In this document: positions 27,301 to 36,079 of the stretch, piece after piece
How the letters are laid out: each line of letters opens with the position of its first letter
Numbering within the stretch: position 1 is the stretch's first letter
Assembly (NCBI GenBank): GCA_037179385.1
Contig: CM074193.1
Location: 40,084,846-40,148,845 of the forward strand
Origin: Holothuria scabra
Taxonomy: Eukaryota; Echinodermata; Holothuroidea; Aspidochirotida; Holothuriidae
Direction of reading: 5' to 3'
Length of the DNA: 64,000 bases
The notes under the pieces: generated by a model
What the model was told of the DNA's origin: nothing
What the model saw: the letters and a program-made list of their open reading frames with translations, nothing else
The model's database searches: none
Position numbers and translations under genes: made by a program

Positions 27301-27656
27301 ACTTTGATCAGGTTGGCAAAATAGCATAATTACTGGGCAGACATGGGATAAATGTTGTAAAATATCCCAACTCTGAACTCAAAACCTGTCACTATTCATG
27401 ATTTGAGTGATTCATGACCCAAATTTAACAGATGCAAAATATAACCTGTGAGGAAAACAGCTGTCATCAGTATCCATGATGAAGAACCTGGTTCAGTGTG
27501 AAACAAGTGACATTTGATCCAACGCACCTCTTTTTTGAAGTTTCAATTTCTTCCTCCTTTTTCATTCTACTAAATCTTCATTCTTTACAGGCTTCAGGAC
27601 CATGTGATGGTCTGAAGGATAGTGTCATGAGATTTTCCTTTCATCGGGTACAGTGA
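6174..27656 (+). CDS. DNAAF3: DNAAF3 (dynein axonemal assembly factor 3), 3' part, 8 exons
   Basis: Cytoplasmic factor needed to pre-assemble axonemal dynein arms before they enter cilia; loss in humans causes primary ciliary dyskinesia. Exons 6174-6310, 7060-7247, 12064-12210, 17788-18004, 21766-21888, 23829-24118, 25493-25649 and 27591-27656 all have AG/GT borders and compatible phases, and give 440 residues to a TGA. Recognised from family blocks: the Rossmann-like [84 protein letters not shown] and KRGYWGDI. These span the DUF4470 and DUF4471 regions of the family. The human protein is about 541 residues. The missing N-terminus should hold a Trp-Trp-Gly-Phe-Ser-Pro type motif; I found none between 1 and 6173, so the first exon is probably outside the window. 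Convergent with the receptor gene downstream. The identification is firm; UTR ends are not resolved. Confidence 0.95.
7060..7247 (+). CDS. DNAAF3: DNAAF3 exon: FYVIENNLE block
   Basis: Strong acceptor TTCTCCTTTCAG and donor AA|GTAAGT. Reads [20 protein letters not shown], then [20 protein letters not shown] and [17 protein letters not shown]. Phase 0 in, phase 2 out. It matches the conserved helical part after the Rossmann-like strand in DNAAF3 orthologues. Confidence 0.93.
7285..7545 (+). repeat. DR1 repeat family, fragment
   Basis: Starts with the family head AGGCAGGCAAGGAATCTATG, then AATATGTCAAGGTAGGAGG and ATGTTGAGAGGAAGAACC. Lacks the perfect AGGTCAAAGGTCA. Lies in the second DNAAF3 intron seen. 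Confidence 0.7.
7546..10020. other. Intron of DNAAF3, nothing recognised
   Basis: No exon or clear repeat structure seen. It has a T18 homopolymer near 9487-9504 and minus-strand open frames that lack splice logic or recognisable protein features. Confidence 0.5.
10021..10832 (+). repeat. DR1 repeat family, diverged array
   Basis: Several decayed units. Perfect AGGTCAAAGGTCA at 10229-10241, followed by repeated 'CCAGAGGTCAAAA' blocks. Ends with the family tail AGCAAGGAATTACTAAGCC, which is also seen near 30434. Confidence 0.8.
11151..11335. mobile_element. hAT-like MITE with perfect 8-bp target duplication
   Basis: Element 11159-11327 (169 bp) starts CAGTGTTGTAGTCAAGTCA and ends GACTTGTTACAACACTG, imperfect inverted repeats. 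It is flanked on both sides by CCTCAAGT, an exact 8-bp duplication, as expected for hAT superfamily insertion. No coding capacity. Confidence 0.88.
12064..12210 (+). CDS. DNAAF3: DNAAF3 exon: [16 protein letters not shown] block
   Basis: Acceptor TTTCCTTCAG, donor CTG|GTAAGA. Reads [36 protein letters not shown] and DASKCW. Phase 2 in and phase 2 out, so the final Trp codon is split. It lies 4.8 kb after the previous exon, and that intron holds repeats and a MITE. Confidence 0.93.
12211..14289. other. Intron of DNAAF3, nothing recognised
   Basis: AT-rich intron sequence with only short uninformative frames; no repeat family or exon was supported. Confidence 0.5.
14290..15490 (+). repeat. DR1 repeat family, long array with GT-rich head
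   Basis: Begins with a GTGT/ATGT microsatellite (about 14320-14375) and GTGACACTTTGCT, followed by about seven ~145-bp units. Perfect AGGTCAAAGGTCA at 14480-14492, 14625-14637 and 14915-14927, spaced 145 and 290 bases apart. Confidence 0.9.
15565..16410 (+). repeat. DR1 repeat family, complete-looking copy with hairpin head
   Basis: Opens with an inverted repeat, GATTCCTTGCC...GGCAAGGAATC, then a (GT)n tract, GTGACACTTGCTTGTAAACA and about four units. Perfect AGGTCAAAGGTCA at 15741-15753. The end carries GCAAGGAACCACCAATCC. Confidence 0.85.
16411..17787. other. Intron of DNAAF3, nothing recognised
   Basis: No exon, tandem repeat or terminal inverted repeat was supported here. Confidence 0.5.
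17788..18004 (+). CDS. DNAAF3: DNAAF3 exon: [12 protein letters not shown] to PNKTLASG block
   Basis: Acceptor TATTTTAAACAG, donor TCT|GTGAGT. Encodes [40 protein letters not shown] and [18 protein letters not shown]. This is the best-conserved stretch of DNAAF3 and the strongest support for the gene call. Phase 2 in, phase 0 out. Confidence 0.95.
18563..18730 (+). mobile_element. SINE-family body, copy 1
   Basis: Carries CTACTGCCGTTGTG, TGCATAAGCAGTGGAGTAGG, GAAAACAAGCCAGG and GGTTGGAAACTGGGTCGTAA, then AACTCTATCGAACTAACC. The same blocks recur at 22553, 29785, 36080, 50265, 55050 and 60125. The tRNA-like head is not visible in this copy. Confidence 0.7.
19026..19110 (+). mobile_element. 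Possible hAT-type terminal fragment
   Basis: CAGGGGTAACGAACCTTTTT followed by GTGTCAAGGGCCA resembles a common hAT-type 5' terminus. No matching right end or target duplication was found, so this is only a likely truncated relic. Confidence 0.35.
19841..19878. repeat. Short perfect hairpin
   Basis: GAAGTTCCTTTTGT and its exact complement ACAAAAGGAACTTC are separated by 10 bases: a 14-bp perfect stem in a DNAAF3 intron. Confidence 0.8.
21766..21888 (+). CDS. DNAAF3: DNAAF3 exon: KRGYWGDI block
   Basis: Acceptor TTCTCATCACAG, donor AAG|GTAGGT, 41 codons in phase 0. Reads [20 protein letters not shown], then [20 protein letters not shown]. The Gly-Tyr-Trp-Gly-Asp-Ile core followed by Ala-Phe-Gly-Ile-Glu is a DNAAF3 signature. 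Confidence 0.95.
22151..22418. mobile_element. Foldback MITE
   Basis: The left arm (AGCTAGCCTCACACTTCAAG, GACTTTGCATGCCACAACTC) and right arm (CGAGTTGAGTTGCAGTGTGC, AAAGTCGTGTAAGTGTG) are long imperfect inverted repeats. An inner pair, CCAGTTTTAAGT/ACTTAAAACTGG, extends the fold, so most of the 268 bp can form one hairpin. No clear target duplication. Confidence 0.7.
22553..22644 (+). mobile_element. SINE-family fragment, copy 2
   Basis: CCAGTGAGCCACA, GGTTGGAAACTGGGCAGTAA and ATCTAACTAACCC match the 3' body of the SINE family at 18563 and 60125. Truncated at its 5' side. Confidence 0.65.
22755..23612 (+). repeat. DR1 repeat family, broken copies
   Basis: 22755-22815 has a head fragment (AGGCAGACAAGGGTTCTATG). 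23340-23612 has a GTGTGT tract, GTGACGCTTTGCTGGTAAAC, TTGAGAGGAGGAACC and a single core, then a tail with TTCGGCAAGGAAACACTTAGC. No perfect AGGTCAAAGGTCA. Confidence 0.6.
23829..24118 (+). CDS. DNAAF3: DNAAF3 exon: acidic linker and FDIVYFSN strand
   Basis: Acceptor AATCTTTCAG, donor AACAG|GTAAGA. Begins [20 protein letters not shown], passes through an acidic linker ([13 protein letters not shown]), then KIVFLSKDM and [13 protein letters not shown]. Phase 0 in, phase 2 out. The acidic stretch is low-complexity and probably disordered; the flanking blocks match the family. Confidence 0.92.
24671..24712. repeat. Perfect 16-bp-stem hairpin
   Basis: ATTTTAACACTTCTTT pairs exactly with AAAGAAGTGTTAAAAT across a 10-base loop containing CCTTAAGG. 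Intronic in DNAAF3. Confidence 0.85.
25493..25649 (+). CDS. DNAAF3: DNAAF3 exon: C-terminal domain
   Basis: Acceptor CATATGTTACAG, donor CAG|GTATTG. Reads [20 protein letters not shown], then [20 protein letters not shown]. Phase 2 in, phase 0 out. The donor is weaker than the others (GTATTG), but the phase joins the terminal exon cleanly. Confidence 0.9.
25770..26470 (+). repeat. DR1 family fragments around a second diverged repeat copy
   Basis: 25770-25930 and 26330-26470 carry decayed DR1-family units, with perfect AGGTCAAAGGTCA at 26341-26353. Between them, 26006-26240 is copy 2 of the dispersed repeat seen at 2467-2715. Confidence 0.55.
27591..27656 (+). CDS. DNAAF3: DNAAF3 terminal coding exon with TGA stop
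   Basis: Strong acceptor CATTCTTTACAG. Reads [20 protein letters not shown], then Gln and TGA: 21 residues ending the frame. An AATAAA at 27897-27902 lies about 240 bases after the stop and could be the polyadenylation signal; AATAAA motifs are common in this AT-rich DNA, so that is only a suggestion. Confidence 0.85.
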   Translation, partial: ASGPCDGLKDSVMRFSFHRVQ

Positions 27657-28658
27657 CAGGAAAAGGCTTGATAAAATGTGAGTTGCATTCTTTTGGATTT
27701 TTCATTTGATGAATACATGTAGAGGAAATTATCTTGTCTCCTTACAGCTGTTAAATATGTAACTTTGGACATTAAAGGTTTGCATGGATTTCTTTATTCA
27801 GTACAATTGTTGGGATTTTTTGTGCTAAGGGAAACAGCATCCATTTGTTTTTGTCAAAGTTTAAAAACATTACTGGTGCATTTTGTCAGGTTGTAGAATA
27901 AAATCAAGGATTTAGTTCAGATGAGAGAATATAGGCAAGTAGTTACCCTCCATCCCTTCATTTGAGATCATCAAGGATGAAATGCCAAGTGTCTCAGATT
28001 TTTTCTTCATTAATGCATTTTGCTCAGTTTCAACCTTAGTTGGTTCCAATTAACATGCTTGCATAAGCAGAGGTCCAATATGGGTGTTACTCAAATGTAT
28101 TTAAGGCTGTTGGAAAGTGGTCATTTTCCAAGTATTCAAGTTTGTGTTTGTTCTTCAACAACTTTCAGCCCTCTTTTCAACACGGAAAGTTGTGTTTTGT
28201 GAAATGTACAGTCAAGAAAGGAAACTAAAATGAAACTGTAGTTACAGTGTTATAGTGACAAATGTTTCTCTTTTCTGTCAGTTAGCTATGAAATCTTTCC
28301 TCTCTGCTGCTTGCTAAGTTACTTACTTTATGTTCTAGTCTTAATTGCTTATAAATGAACTTCATTACTGATGTACTTCATACAATAAGCTGACAATACG
28401 TAAAGGTGGATAAGCTTTGTAAAGCCCTTCCACTTATCTTTTCATGGTAGTTAATTCTGACTGAATGTAAATTTTTTAACATGAAAACTAACAACCACAT
28501 CATACGAGTACATTATTAAGGACAGTCTTATTGACATTTCATATAGGGGACTCTCTGTGCGATGTAGTATCCTGAAGCAACTGTCTTCATAGAACCTACA
28601 TAAACTGTATCCTCACTGGAAGTTCAGGAAGTATACATGGAAACAGGGAGGTGATAAG

Positions 28659-28847
28659 ATGGAACACACCAACACCAGGTGTTTTAAATACTCTGGTTAT
28701 TGTGTTGATGTCATGAGTGCAAATGATGAGGAGAGCCCAGAGGGTGAGGTGTTACAGGAAGGTGTCTCTCACAACCTTGACAATGGCACTATTCAATGGC
28801 AGCTTAAAGGAAATCCTTTTGTACAGAAGATGTCAGAAACTCTGTGA
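28659..28847 (+). other. Unassigned open frame downstream of DNAAF3
   Basis: ATG-initiated 62-codon frame beginning MEHTNTRCFKYSGYCVDVMS and ending VQKMSETL, stop. About 1 kb after the DNAAF3 stop. Not recognised; it may be an alternative DNAAF3 3' exon, a short unknown gene or chance. A purine-only tract follows. Confidence 0.2.
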
Positions 28848-28906
28848 AGAAATAGTACACCCCACCTGCCTATTTTATGTGATGAAAACTGGATTATGGA
28901 ACATTT

Positions 28907-28990
28907 CTTGGAAGAAAAAAGAAAGGGAAGGGAGCGGAAAGGGAGGAAGGAAGAAAAAGAAAGGGGAAGCAGAAGGTCAAGTGAAGTGAA
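28907..28990 (+). repeat. Polypurine tract
   Basis: Almost pure G/A run with GGAAGG and GAAAGGG blocks, downstream of DNAAF3. A similar tract lies at 55008-55052. Confidence 0.8.
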
Positions 28991-29016
28991 TGGGGAAGGG
29001 ACTTGGCTCTAGATGA

Positions 29017-29132
29017 CCTGGGGCCCGTTCCACAAAGAGTTACGCACGATCTTAAGTATGATTTACTGTTGGCTTAAGTATGGTGAATCAAACTTAAGAT
29101 TGTACATAACTCTTTGTGGAACGGCCACCTGG
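29017..29132. mobile_element. Palindromic MITE, copy 1
   Basis: Starts CCTGGGGCCCGTTCCACAAA and ends with the near-complement TTTGTGGAACGGCCACCTGG; the inner arms (AGAGTTACGCAC, CTTAAGTATG) also pair, so about 115 bp folds on itself. A second copy is at 35395-35515. Confidence 0.85.
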
Positions 29133-29649
29133 CCTAGCCTGGCCTTACCTTGCCTGGCTTGGTTTGGCTTTGCTTTCCCATGTTCTAAGTCTTTTTGAAA
29201 CTGGATACTTATTACTTAATCCACTGAAGGTTTCATGAATTTTAAAGAAGGAAGAAATGTTTCTCTCCTCAAAAGTTACTGTTTCTCGAGGCTTGAAACA
29301 TACCAGAAAAATCCAGTTAATCGAGTTAAATAGAATTCAATGTGTAAAAAACAGGAAAACTTTACTTTCAGATAGTATTTTTTATTCCAAATAATACCAT
29401 TTTTGTCGCAGTAGAAGGTGCAGTTTGTCCACCCCTCTGATTGAGTCATCAAAGCCAATTTCAAAGAAAGAGGGTATTAGACTTCAGACAGTAAATAGTA
29501 TGTATACAAATTCTTCAATAAAGTTTCATGGTGACTTGGGTCCAGGTCTGGCCTGCAAATGTATAATATGAATATAGCCTTTCAGGAAACCAAACAGTGC
29601 GAAAAACTTTGTTTAACTTTATTTTCTATGTTGGCATGCATGGAGACGT

Positions 29650-30460
29650 TTGTTGATTCCTTGCCAAAGGCTGATGGGAATCTTTCACATAATTATACTG
29701 TTTGTGTGTATGTGTGTGTGCATATGTGCTTGGTGGGGCTTTATGCCTCAGCTTTTAACCTTCTGGTTTAATCAAGTGGTGCTGTCCCTTTTCCAGTTGT
29801 AAGGCACCTGTTTTGCCCTACTCAATTGCTTATGCAGAGCATCATTTCTATTTTTTAAAGCTTTTGTTATGACTCAACCTTGGAATCGAAACCGAGACCC
29901 GGAGATACAGATGCTCTACCACATAAATATTTAATTTTCATATTTGACACTTTGCTTACTGAACATAGTATTCCAAGAACACAAACTATGAGTAATCTTA
30001 TGTTTGGCAGGCCCAACAATGAGTCAATGATCCTTTCTGTTTTTGATGGAGTTCTTACATCATTTGGGGTCAACATGTCTAAAGGAAAATAAATCTGAGG
30101 GATCTCATATTTAGCGTACAGCTTGCCCAAATTCATTACATGATCACTAAAGTTTTTGCTCAAGGTCAAAAGTCATTTGAGGTCAGCTGGTAGGAATCTT
30201 ACATTCGGCATGTGGATTGCTCATATAGCACTTGGTCACTATGGCCTGTATATGTAGATGATCCCTGTTGTATTGGGTATTGGGTCCAAGGTTATTTTAG
30301 GTGACCAGATTTCAAAAGATCAAAACCTTATTAGTTGGTATCTTAGAGAGGACAACTTTGAGAAATTTAGTGCTTGCTAAGTGGGTGATCAACCCATACA
30401 TAGCAATAGTTTCTTACAATGTATTCAAATTGCAAGGAATTAATAAGCCTTTCAAGTTTC
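29650..30460 (+). repeat. DR1 repeat family copy interrupted by a SINE
   Basis: Head GATTCCTTGCCAAAGGCTGA, GT-rich tract 29700-29730, then a SINE (29785-29925). Decayed units follow (GGTCAAAAGTCATTTGAGGT at about 30164) with the family tail TGCAAGGAATTAATAAGCC at about 30433. Confidence 0.6.
29785..29925 (-). mobile_element. SINE-family copy with tRNA-like head
   Basis: Read on the minus strand: GTGGTAGAGCATCTG (A-box-like), then GGTTTCGATTCC (B-box-like), as in a tRNA-derived SINE head. The body has GCTCTGCATAAGCAATTGAG. Not a tRNA gene: no cloverleaf was found. Confidence 0.65.
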
Positions 30461-30787
30461 TTGTTTGAAAGTATCTCTCATTTATTTTGGAAATGTTCAG
30501 GAGAAATTAATTTGCTTGATATACGAAAGAAACAAGAGAGATACAGACACTACAAGACTTGACATCATCATTAGCTAAATGAGCACTCAAAGGAATGGTT
30601 AAACTTAGGAGAGGTATGTCGTAAATTATGAATTCTGCAGATATTCAAATAATTCTAATAGTTTTTCATAAGTAAATCCTCAATTACAATTGTCCAGTGG
30701 AACAATTGAACTAGTAAATGCCCACTTACTTTTAGTTTATTTCAGCAGTCATGCAATGAACACTTTTGAATATTTTTTTTTTGAGGA

Positions 30788-30820
30788 AGTAGAATTGCAG
30801 TAGAATTGCAGTAGAATTGC
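30788..30820 (+). repeat. 11-bp unit repeated three times
   Basis: AGTAGAATTGC in three exact head-to-tail copies. Confidence 0.9.
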
Positions 30821-30829
30821 AACAAAAAG

Positions 30830-32325
30830 TGTTGCTGAGGTTGACAAATCAATCTTAATTCCACCATCCAAAGAGTACCAAAATATATTGAAGGTTTTTA
30901 AACACAATTTAAAATGACAGATGTCTCTGTAGAAAGTGATGTCACTAATTTGCTACTCTGAAGGCGTCGCATGCCCTGTCTTGCTTTGCTTTTCCCCAAA
31001 GCTACTTTGTTCAACCAAACTTCTGTTTTATTGTTATAGAGTGCTCTTTTAAAAAATAGAAACTACCTCAATGTAACAATATGCTGTAAAAAAAAAAAAA
31101 ACAATTTCACATAACAAGTTAATGTAAAATTTTGGTTGCAGAAGGGATCCATTGCCATTTTTACGAGAAGAATATATCACAAATTGATGATAAAAAAAAA
31201 CTGTTTGATCGATGTGAGTATTTGAGCAGCTAAATCAGCTTTCCAAATGAAAACTAGACCAAAAAGAACTATTTTGAGCCATTCAGTACTGATTGATGTC
31301 TTTTGTACTTTAACACCATAAGTACAATTTAACAAAGCTTGAACTTGTAATTTAATGTAATTTTCATTCACTCCATCACCTCTACAAAAGACGAGACAAA
31401 GACTCTCGTTGGCATTTTTACAATTTATTCCATGTGCAAAGAATGTATGAAATTTAGAATGACTGATTTTGTAAATACCACCCTGTTTTATATTCTCAGG
31501 ACAGCAGCAAAAACTCTTGATAGAACAAACACAGCTAGTAAAGATCTCACAATTATATAGACACAACTACAAAACGTCTTCAAGTGAATAAAGATATCTG
31601 TTTGAATTTCTTTCACAAAGTTTTTACTTATAAATGAAAGTATTACAGGCATCCTGAGCTAGACTTTTAATAATATTAAAAAGAAATTGGAATGTGATGT
31701 CGAAAGTGTGTTTCACTAAGACTGCACATTTAATGGCCAAAAAGTTGACCTATGTTAAGCAAGACTTTAAATAAGTAAAGCTTTCTTTTTTTGTAATTGG
31801 TACAAGAAAAGACAATTAAAACATGTAACTGTACCAATATAATATCTCCATTGTTCTTACTTTGTGCTTGATCTATACACCTGTTTGCCCTGTTATTACA
31901 ACTACAAGTTATAGTATCTACAAACCATTTTTCTTAACCCTCTTTTGAGTCTTGTTTAAAGGTTTAATTGAACCACCGGACGCAAAGTGGCCATGATCCT
32001 TTAATTTCACCATGAAAGGAGGAAGATAGAAAACTCATACCCTTTAGTTTTTCTTGTACCAATTTGATTTTATTTGAGCTTAAATGATGTTGCTGTTTCA
32101 TTTACGAACATTACAAGAAGTCTGTTGTTCACGTTCTTTTGCAAATAGAAAATCAATTAGCTGTCTGTGTCTTCCTGGTAGGGAACGGTTTCCCTAACTT
32201 CTTGTTGCAAGAAACAAAACATAAATTATCACATATTTATGTTAAAGAATAAACTTGTTTCAAACAGATCTTCAGGATTGATTCCTCTATGAAAAATAAA
32301 TTTGTCCTTCATTGTTTTTTGATAG
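30830..32325. other. Intergenic, nothing recognised
   Basis: No supported exon. Minus-strand frames near 31177-31566 lack splice sites or family features. Confidence 0.4.
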
Positions 32326-32473
32326 TCGATATTTTGACAATTCAGAATCATTTCCAACTAGCAGCTACTCGTCAATTCCTATCTTATTTGAAGAAATTCC
32401 CTTTTCTGGTCCGAAGCACTACACTTTCACAGGACAGTATTGTCCATCTAAGTTACTGTTGCCAGCCACCCTC
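32326..32473 (+). CDS. Orphan candidate exon, unknown gene
   Basis: On the strand opposite the receptor. Acceptor TTGTTTTTTGATAG and strong donor CTC|GTAAGT flank an open stretch (phase 2 in, phase 0 out). It reads RYFDNSESFPTSSYSSIPIL, then PFSGPKHYTFTGQYCPSKLL. The composition looks protein-like, but I do not recognise a family and found no partner exons. It could belong to a small + strand gene between DNAAF3 and the receptor, or be chance. Confidence 0.35.
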
Positions 32474-32621
32474 GTAAGTAGGATTTTTTTTTACCTGTGG
32501 CAGCAGTTCTCATGTCTGCATCTTTGGTCATACAACTGCCAGTGTCCCAAACTCTGCCTTCACTGTAGGGTTGGCTAAGGTCACCCCATCTTGACGTCAT
32601 ATAACATGAATTGCTGCTTAT

Positions 32622-32858
32622 TCAGCATAGTGTTCGTAATCTCAGCATCATAGATTTTAGTTGTTGCCAGTCCCGCCTAATCAGTGAAATTCTTTCTTCT
32701 TGGTCAACAATATTGGTTGGTTGGTTGTCATAAACACTGCCCTCACTATGTTCTCCTTCAGAGGATGAATCTTCTGAGGCACAAGATGCATCTTCAACTG
32801 TTTCAATCTCTCCCCCTCTCATAATCAGATAAGCCCCCGTGCGATTTCTATTTGTGGT
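32622..32858 (-). CDS. Candidate terminal exon of the long receptor form: acidic tail
   Basis: Strong acceptor AACTTTTCTTCACAG; 79 codons in phase 0 to a TGA. Reads TTNRNRTGAYLIM, an acidic Ser/Glu-rich stretch (SEDSSSEGEHSEGSV), then EERISLIRRDWQQLKSMMLR. Looks like a disordered tail with a final helix. Its assignment to the receptor's long form is inferred from strand, position and matching phase. Confidence 0.45.
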   Translation of the reverse strand, partial: TTNRNRTGAYLIMRGGEIETVEDASCASEDSSSEGEHSEGSVYDNQPTNIVDQEERISLIRRDWQQLKSMMLRLRTLC

Positions 32859-33290
32859 CTGTGAAGAAAAGTTTTGAGGTGAAAAATCAATGAGTTTGAT
32901 GAAACACAATCTGAAAAACAGGAAATTTGCCTGGTAATGTATTTCAAGTACTGTCACGACCTCTGGACAGTTTTTCTTTGTGGCTGCAAAAATGCCGGAG
33001 GCAGACAGTGAGGGCAAGCCACTAGTCAGACTGCAGAAATCCCCCTTCAGTATAGGAGACAAATCAGCCTACAATCATTTTAACTTCGTAACACAGGGAT
33101 TTATTTTCAAATTTCACTGACGGTTTTATTACTTGCATTGCTTTTCACCATATTTTTTCCTTGTCCCATGATTATTTCTTATTTTTCATGTTTCATTACT
33201 TTAAAATACATATTTTTCGATTGGCATATAATAAATTTGTTGATTTGTGTTTGGTTTTTCCAGTCCATTTTTATTTCTACCAGCTTGCAC

Positions 33291-33401
33291 CGTTGGTCTC
33301 TCCCTCAAAGCGTCGTTTGCTCTAAATGATTGCAATTTTTCCTCCAGAATGGATGGGAAATCGACCTCTGCTCCACCCATGGTTTTCAACCCGCTTATGG
33401 G
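33291..33401 (-). CDS. Candidate alternative 3' exon: kinase C-lobe-like segment
   Basis: Open minus-strand stretch reading ISGLKTMGGAEVDFP, then EEKLQSFRANDALRERPT. The final Arg-Pro-Thr after a helical stretch resembles kinase subdomain XI. The upstream border is uncertain: a weak acceptor (CCGAAAG) was chosen because an in-frame TGA lies just upstream. The donor ACG|GTGCAA gives phase 0, matching the next exon. Subdomains VII to IX, expected between this and the 36.4-kb exon, were not found. Confidence 0.35.
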
Positions 33402-34919
33402 CTTTCGGTTGATGTGTCAAATTAGGATCATTTGTTTTGATGACGGTAACAAAGCCGTCTAAGACGCTCAAAACCGAAAATGATTATTCATAGTTTAAAT
33501 AAGATAGCACCAGAAGGAAAAAAAAAAGAAACGTTGCAAAGGAAGCCTAGTTATTGCATGGGTTGCGCCAGGATTTGCCCGACAGGGGGGGCCAAGCTCC
33601 CCGAAAGGGGGGCCAGCATTTCAAGGCCCTGACAAAGGTGGTGAGTAAGTCTCGGTGGGACGTGACCCGGCAGAATTTGAGGCGCCCGTAGCGCGCTGAA
33701 ATTTTGGACTCGTTTAAACAAATACTTAAAAATCGTGAGATTATTTTGAAGTAAAAATTTAAAATTTTTGAAACAATTTTGACTTTTGTAAGGACCATTC
33801 AAAAGTTGGGGTGTTTATTGAAGAATCTGTCCTTCATATAGGCAAAGTCAAGAACGTTTTGTACGTGACAGCTGAAATTCTGTTGGGGGTTATGCATGTA
33901 ACCGTTCCAAGTTTACATACTAAGGTCTCAAGACGAGACTAGAACTTTGCCCAAAAAGTTTTTTCCCTTTCATTAACGAAGATTTGAAGATTAAGATCTT
34001 ATTATATTGCAGATATTTTGGGATTTAATATAAGAAAATTTGTTTTTTGCAAGGTTAAAATGAAAAAATTGGGTTCTTCATTAAGTGATACCCCTTTCAA
34101 GAGCAAAATTGGGTAGAATGTCGGGGTGATTTAAAAAGTTGGTTTTGGTCATTTGCTGTACTGAGTATCCATCGATATTGGAAAATTTTGCCACTATGAA
34201 CAATCTGAAGCTTATATTGGGGAAAAATTGTAATTTTATGGCAAACCTTCTTATAGGAAAAATCAAGTAAGGGTGATCTAGAGTTTTGTTGGGGTTACTG
34301 AATATCATCAGGCAGATTAAAACCCTCGGACCATAGTCGAAAATTTTCCCGCGGAAAAGCTTGGTTTCCCGTATATTTGAAGTTTTTTTATTTTATATAT
34401 TGAAATAGGCGCGTTTCGGTTTGGAACGGGGCAGAATTTTTTCTCAAAAATGAAACCCTGCCCGAAAGAGCACACATTTATTTTTGAGAAATTGAGAACC
34501 ACCAGACAGTAGGAAAAGGCATCTCGGGCTGGTACGGTTATTAGAAACAAAGTAGTCAGTAATTTGAGCTTTCCTTCACAATAAAAATTTCACTTTATAA
34601 TACTGTTCCAAAACGAAGAATAATATGCAAGCATACATTGTTCCGTTAAGTAATCTGTTCGGCCAAAATATCTAAGCGGAGCGCAGCCACCAAGTGGCGC
34701 GTTGCATACCGTAAGAAAATTGTTAAAAAAATCTAATCCCTCAGACAGCCGGAAATGGCATTTCAACAGACTTGTAACTAGAAATGAAGCCATCCTTATT
34801 TTGAGCTTTCCTTTGAAATGAACGTTTACATTCAACAGGAGAAAGACCCAACTTGCTATAAGTGGATCAGGAAATTCCCAGATAAAAGGTACTGCTAAAA
34901 TTAGATGTAATGGTCTTGT

Positions 34920-34949
34920 CCCCCCCTTTTTTTTGGGGGGGGGGGGGGG
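34920..34949. repeat. Homopolymer run C7-T8-G15
   Basis: Seven C, eight T and fifteen G in direct succession; another run of 18 C lies at 36047-36064. Exact lengths are liable to sequencing error. Confidence 0.85.
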
Positions 34950-35394
34950 CTGTGCAACGGAATTGAAATCATACTAACGTGTTTGACGTTACTAGGAATC
35001 TTCGTTGTATTCAATTGCCAAGATCCAAGATGAAAATTCCCACGTGACTTCCCTAACCCCAGACTATAAATGATTTTACTTCCGACGTATTTGAAAATAT
35101 GTCACGTTACAAGGTGATTTTAAATGAATTTTCAATCAGACTTATGGGGAGACATTCTCAAGTTGCTGTTTATCATTATGTGTAACTCAAAACGGCCTGG
35201 TCGATTTTCATTATACCGTTGCTAGAATTCGGCTGTCGGGGCAGGCCAGATGGCAGATCATCGGGCACTGCATGCTCATGAACAACTACTCGCCCGTTTT
35301 TGTACCGAAAATTCGGAATTGTCAGTTTCCTAGAAGAATATGGTGTTCAAGTAAATAAAATCAAGAAGATCATCTGGGTGATTGAAGTTATCAG

Positions 35395-35515
35395 GACCTG
35401 GGGCCCATTCCACAAAAACTTAGGCACAATCTTACGTTTGATTCCCCATACTTAAGTCAACAGTAAATCATACTTAAGATAGTGCGTAACTCTTTGTGGA
35501 ACGGGCCCCAGGTCT
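35395..35515. mobile_element. Palindromic MITE, copy 2
   Basis: GACCTGGGGCCCATTCCACA at the left and TTTGTGGAACGGGCCCCAGG at the right, with the same inner arms as 29017-29132, including CTTAAGT blocks. Sits inside the decayed 33.5-36.1 kb block. Confidence 0.85.
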
Positions 35516-36079
35516 TTTATCGGCCTGTAGCTAAAGACTCCCCGACGAAATTTTATTTTTTCAACCACAGTGGGAGGGCAGACTTCCCCGACAAGGGCAT
35601 GAATTTGCGCGCACGGACTGAAGATGGGATGAGGGATACTAGAGCTCTTAGAAGTAATTAACACCGATTCAGATATGCAATAAAATATCAATACAAAGGA
35701 AAAAAACTTGATTAAGAAAAAAAATCATAATCATCCATCCAGTAACTTCAGTCCCTTACGTTCTTCACAGATTTTAGGCTTCCCCGAAAAAATGTCGTCC
35801 TTCCCCGACGGGGGATGATATAGGACAAGGTACATGGATGAGATAGGACAACGTGTATGGAATGAGGTATAGCAGAGCTAAGAACGAAGTGACTGAAAAT
35901 CGATTAAAATAGAATAACAAAACAAAAATATGTTTAAAATCACCCGCTCAGTAACTTCAGTCCTTAAAGGGTTTTTTATTAATTTTTTTTATTATTTTTA
36001 GGCCTCCCCGACGAAACCGCCGACCTTCCCCGACGGGGAACACTGTCCCCCCCCCCCCCCCCCCACTGGCGCCACCCTG

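Larger units (their letters stand above)
33560..36079. mobile_element. Possible decayed DNA element inside the pseudokinase region
   Basis: The left edge GGGTTGCGCCAGGAT and the complement of the right edge (GGGTGGCGCCAGTGG) look like imperfect terminal repeats about 2.5 kb apart. The interior is unlike the neighbours, with G/C homopolymers and 'TTCCCCGACGGGG' blocks (35770-36045). No target duplication or transposase was seen, and it could be several overlapping repeats. Confidence 0.3.

Noticed and set aside
31177..31566. 129-codon minus-strand open frame
   Set aside because: No recognisable domain, and no convincing acceptor or donor in a phase matching the receptor tail exons.
32622..33062. 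Single 146-codon minus-strand frame as one exon
   Set aside because: The part above 32858 contains a clear acceptor (TTTTCTTCACAG) and intron-like composition. Only the 32622-32858 part was kept.
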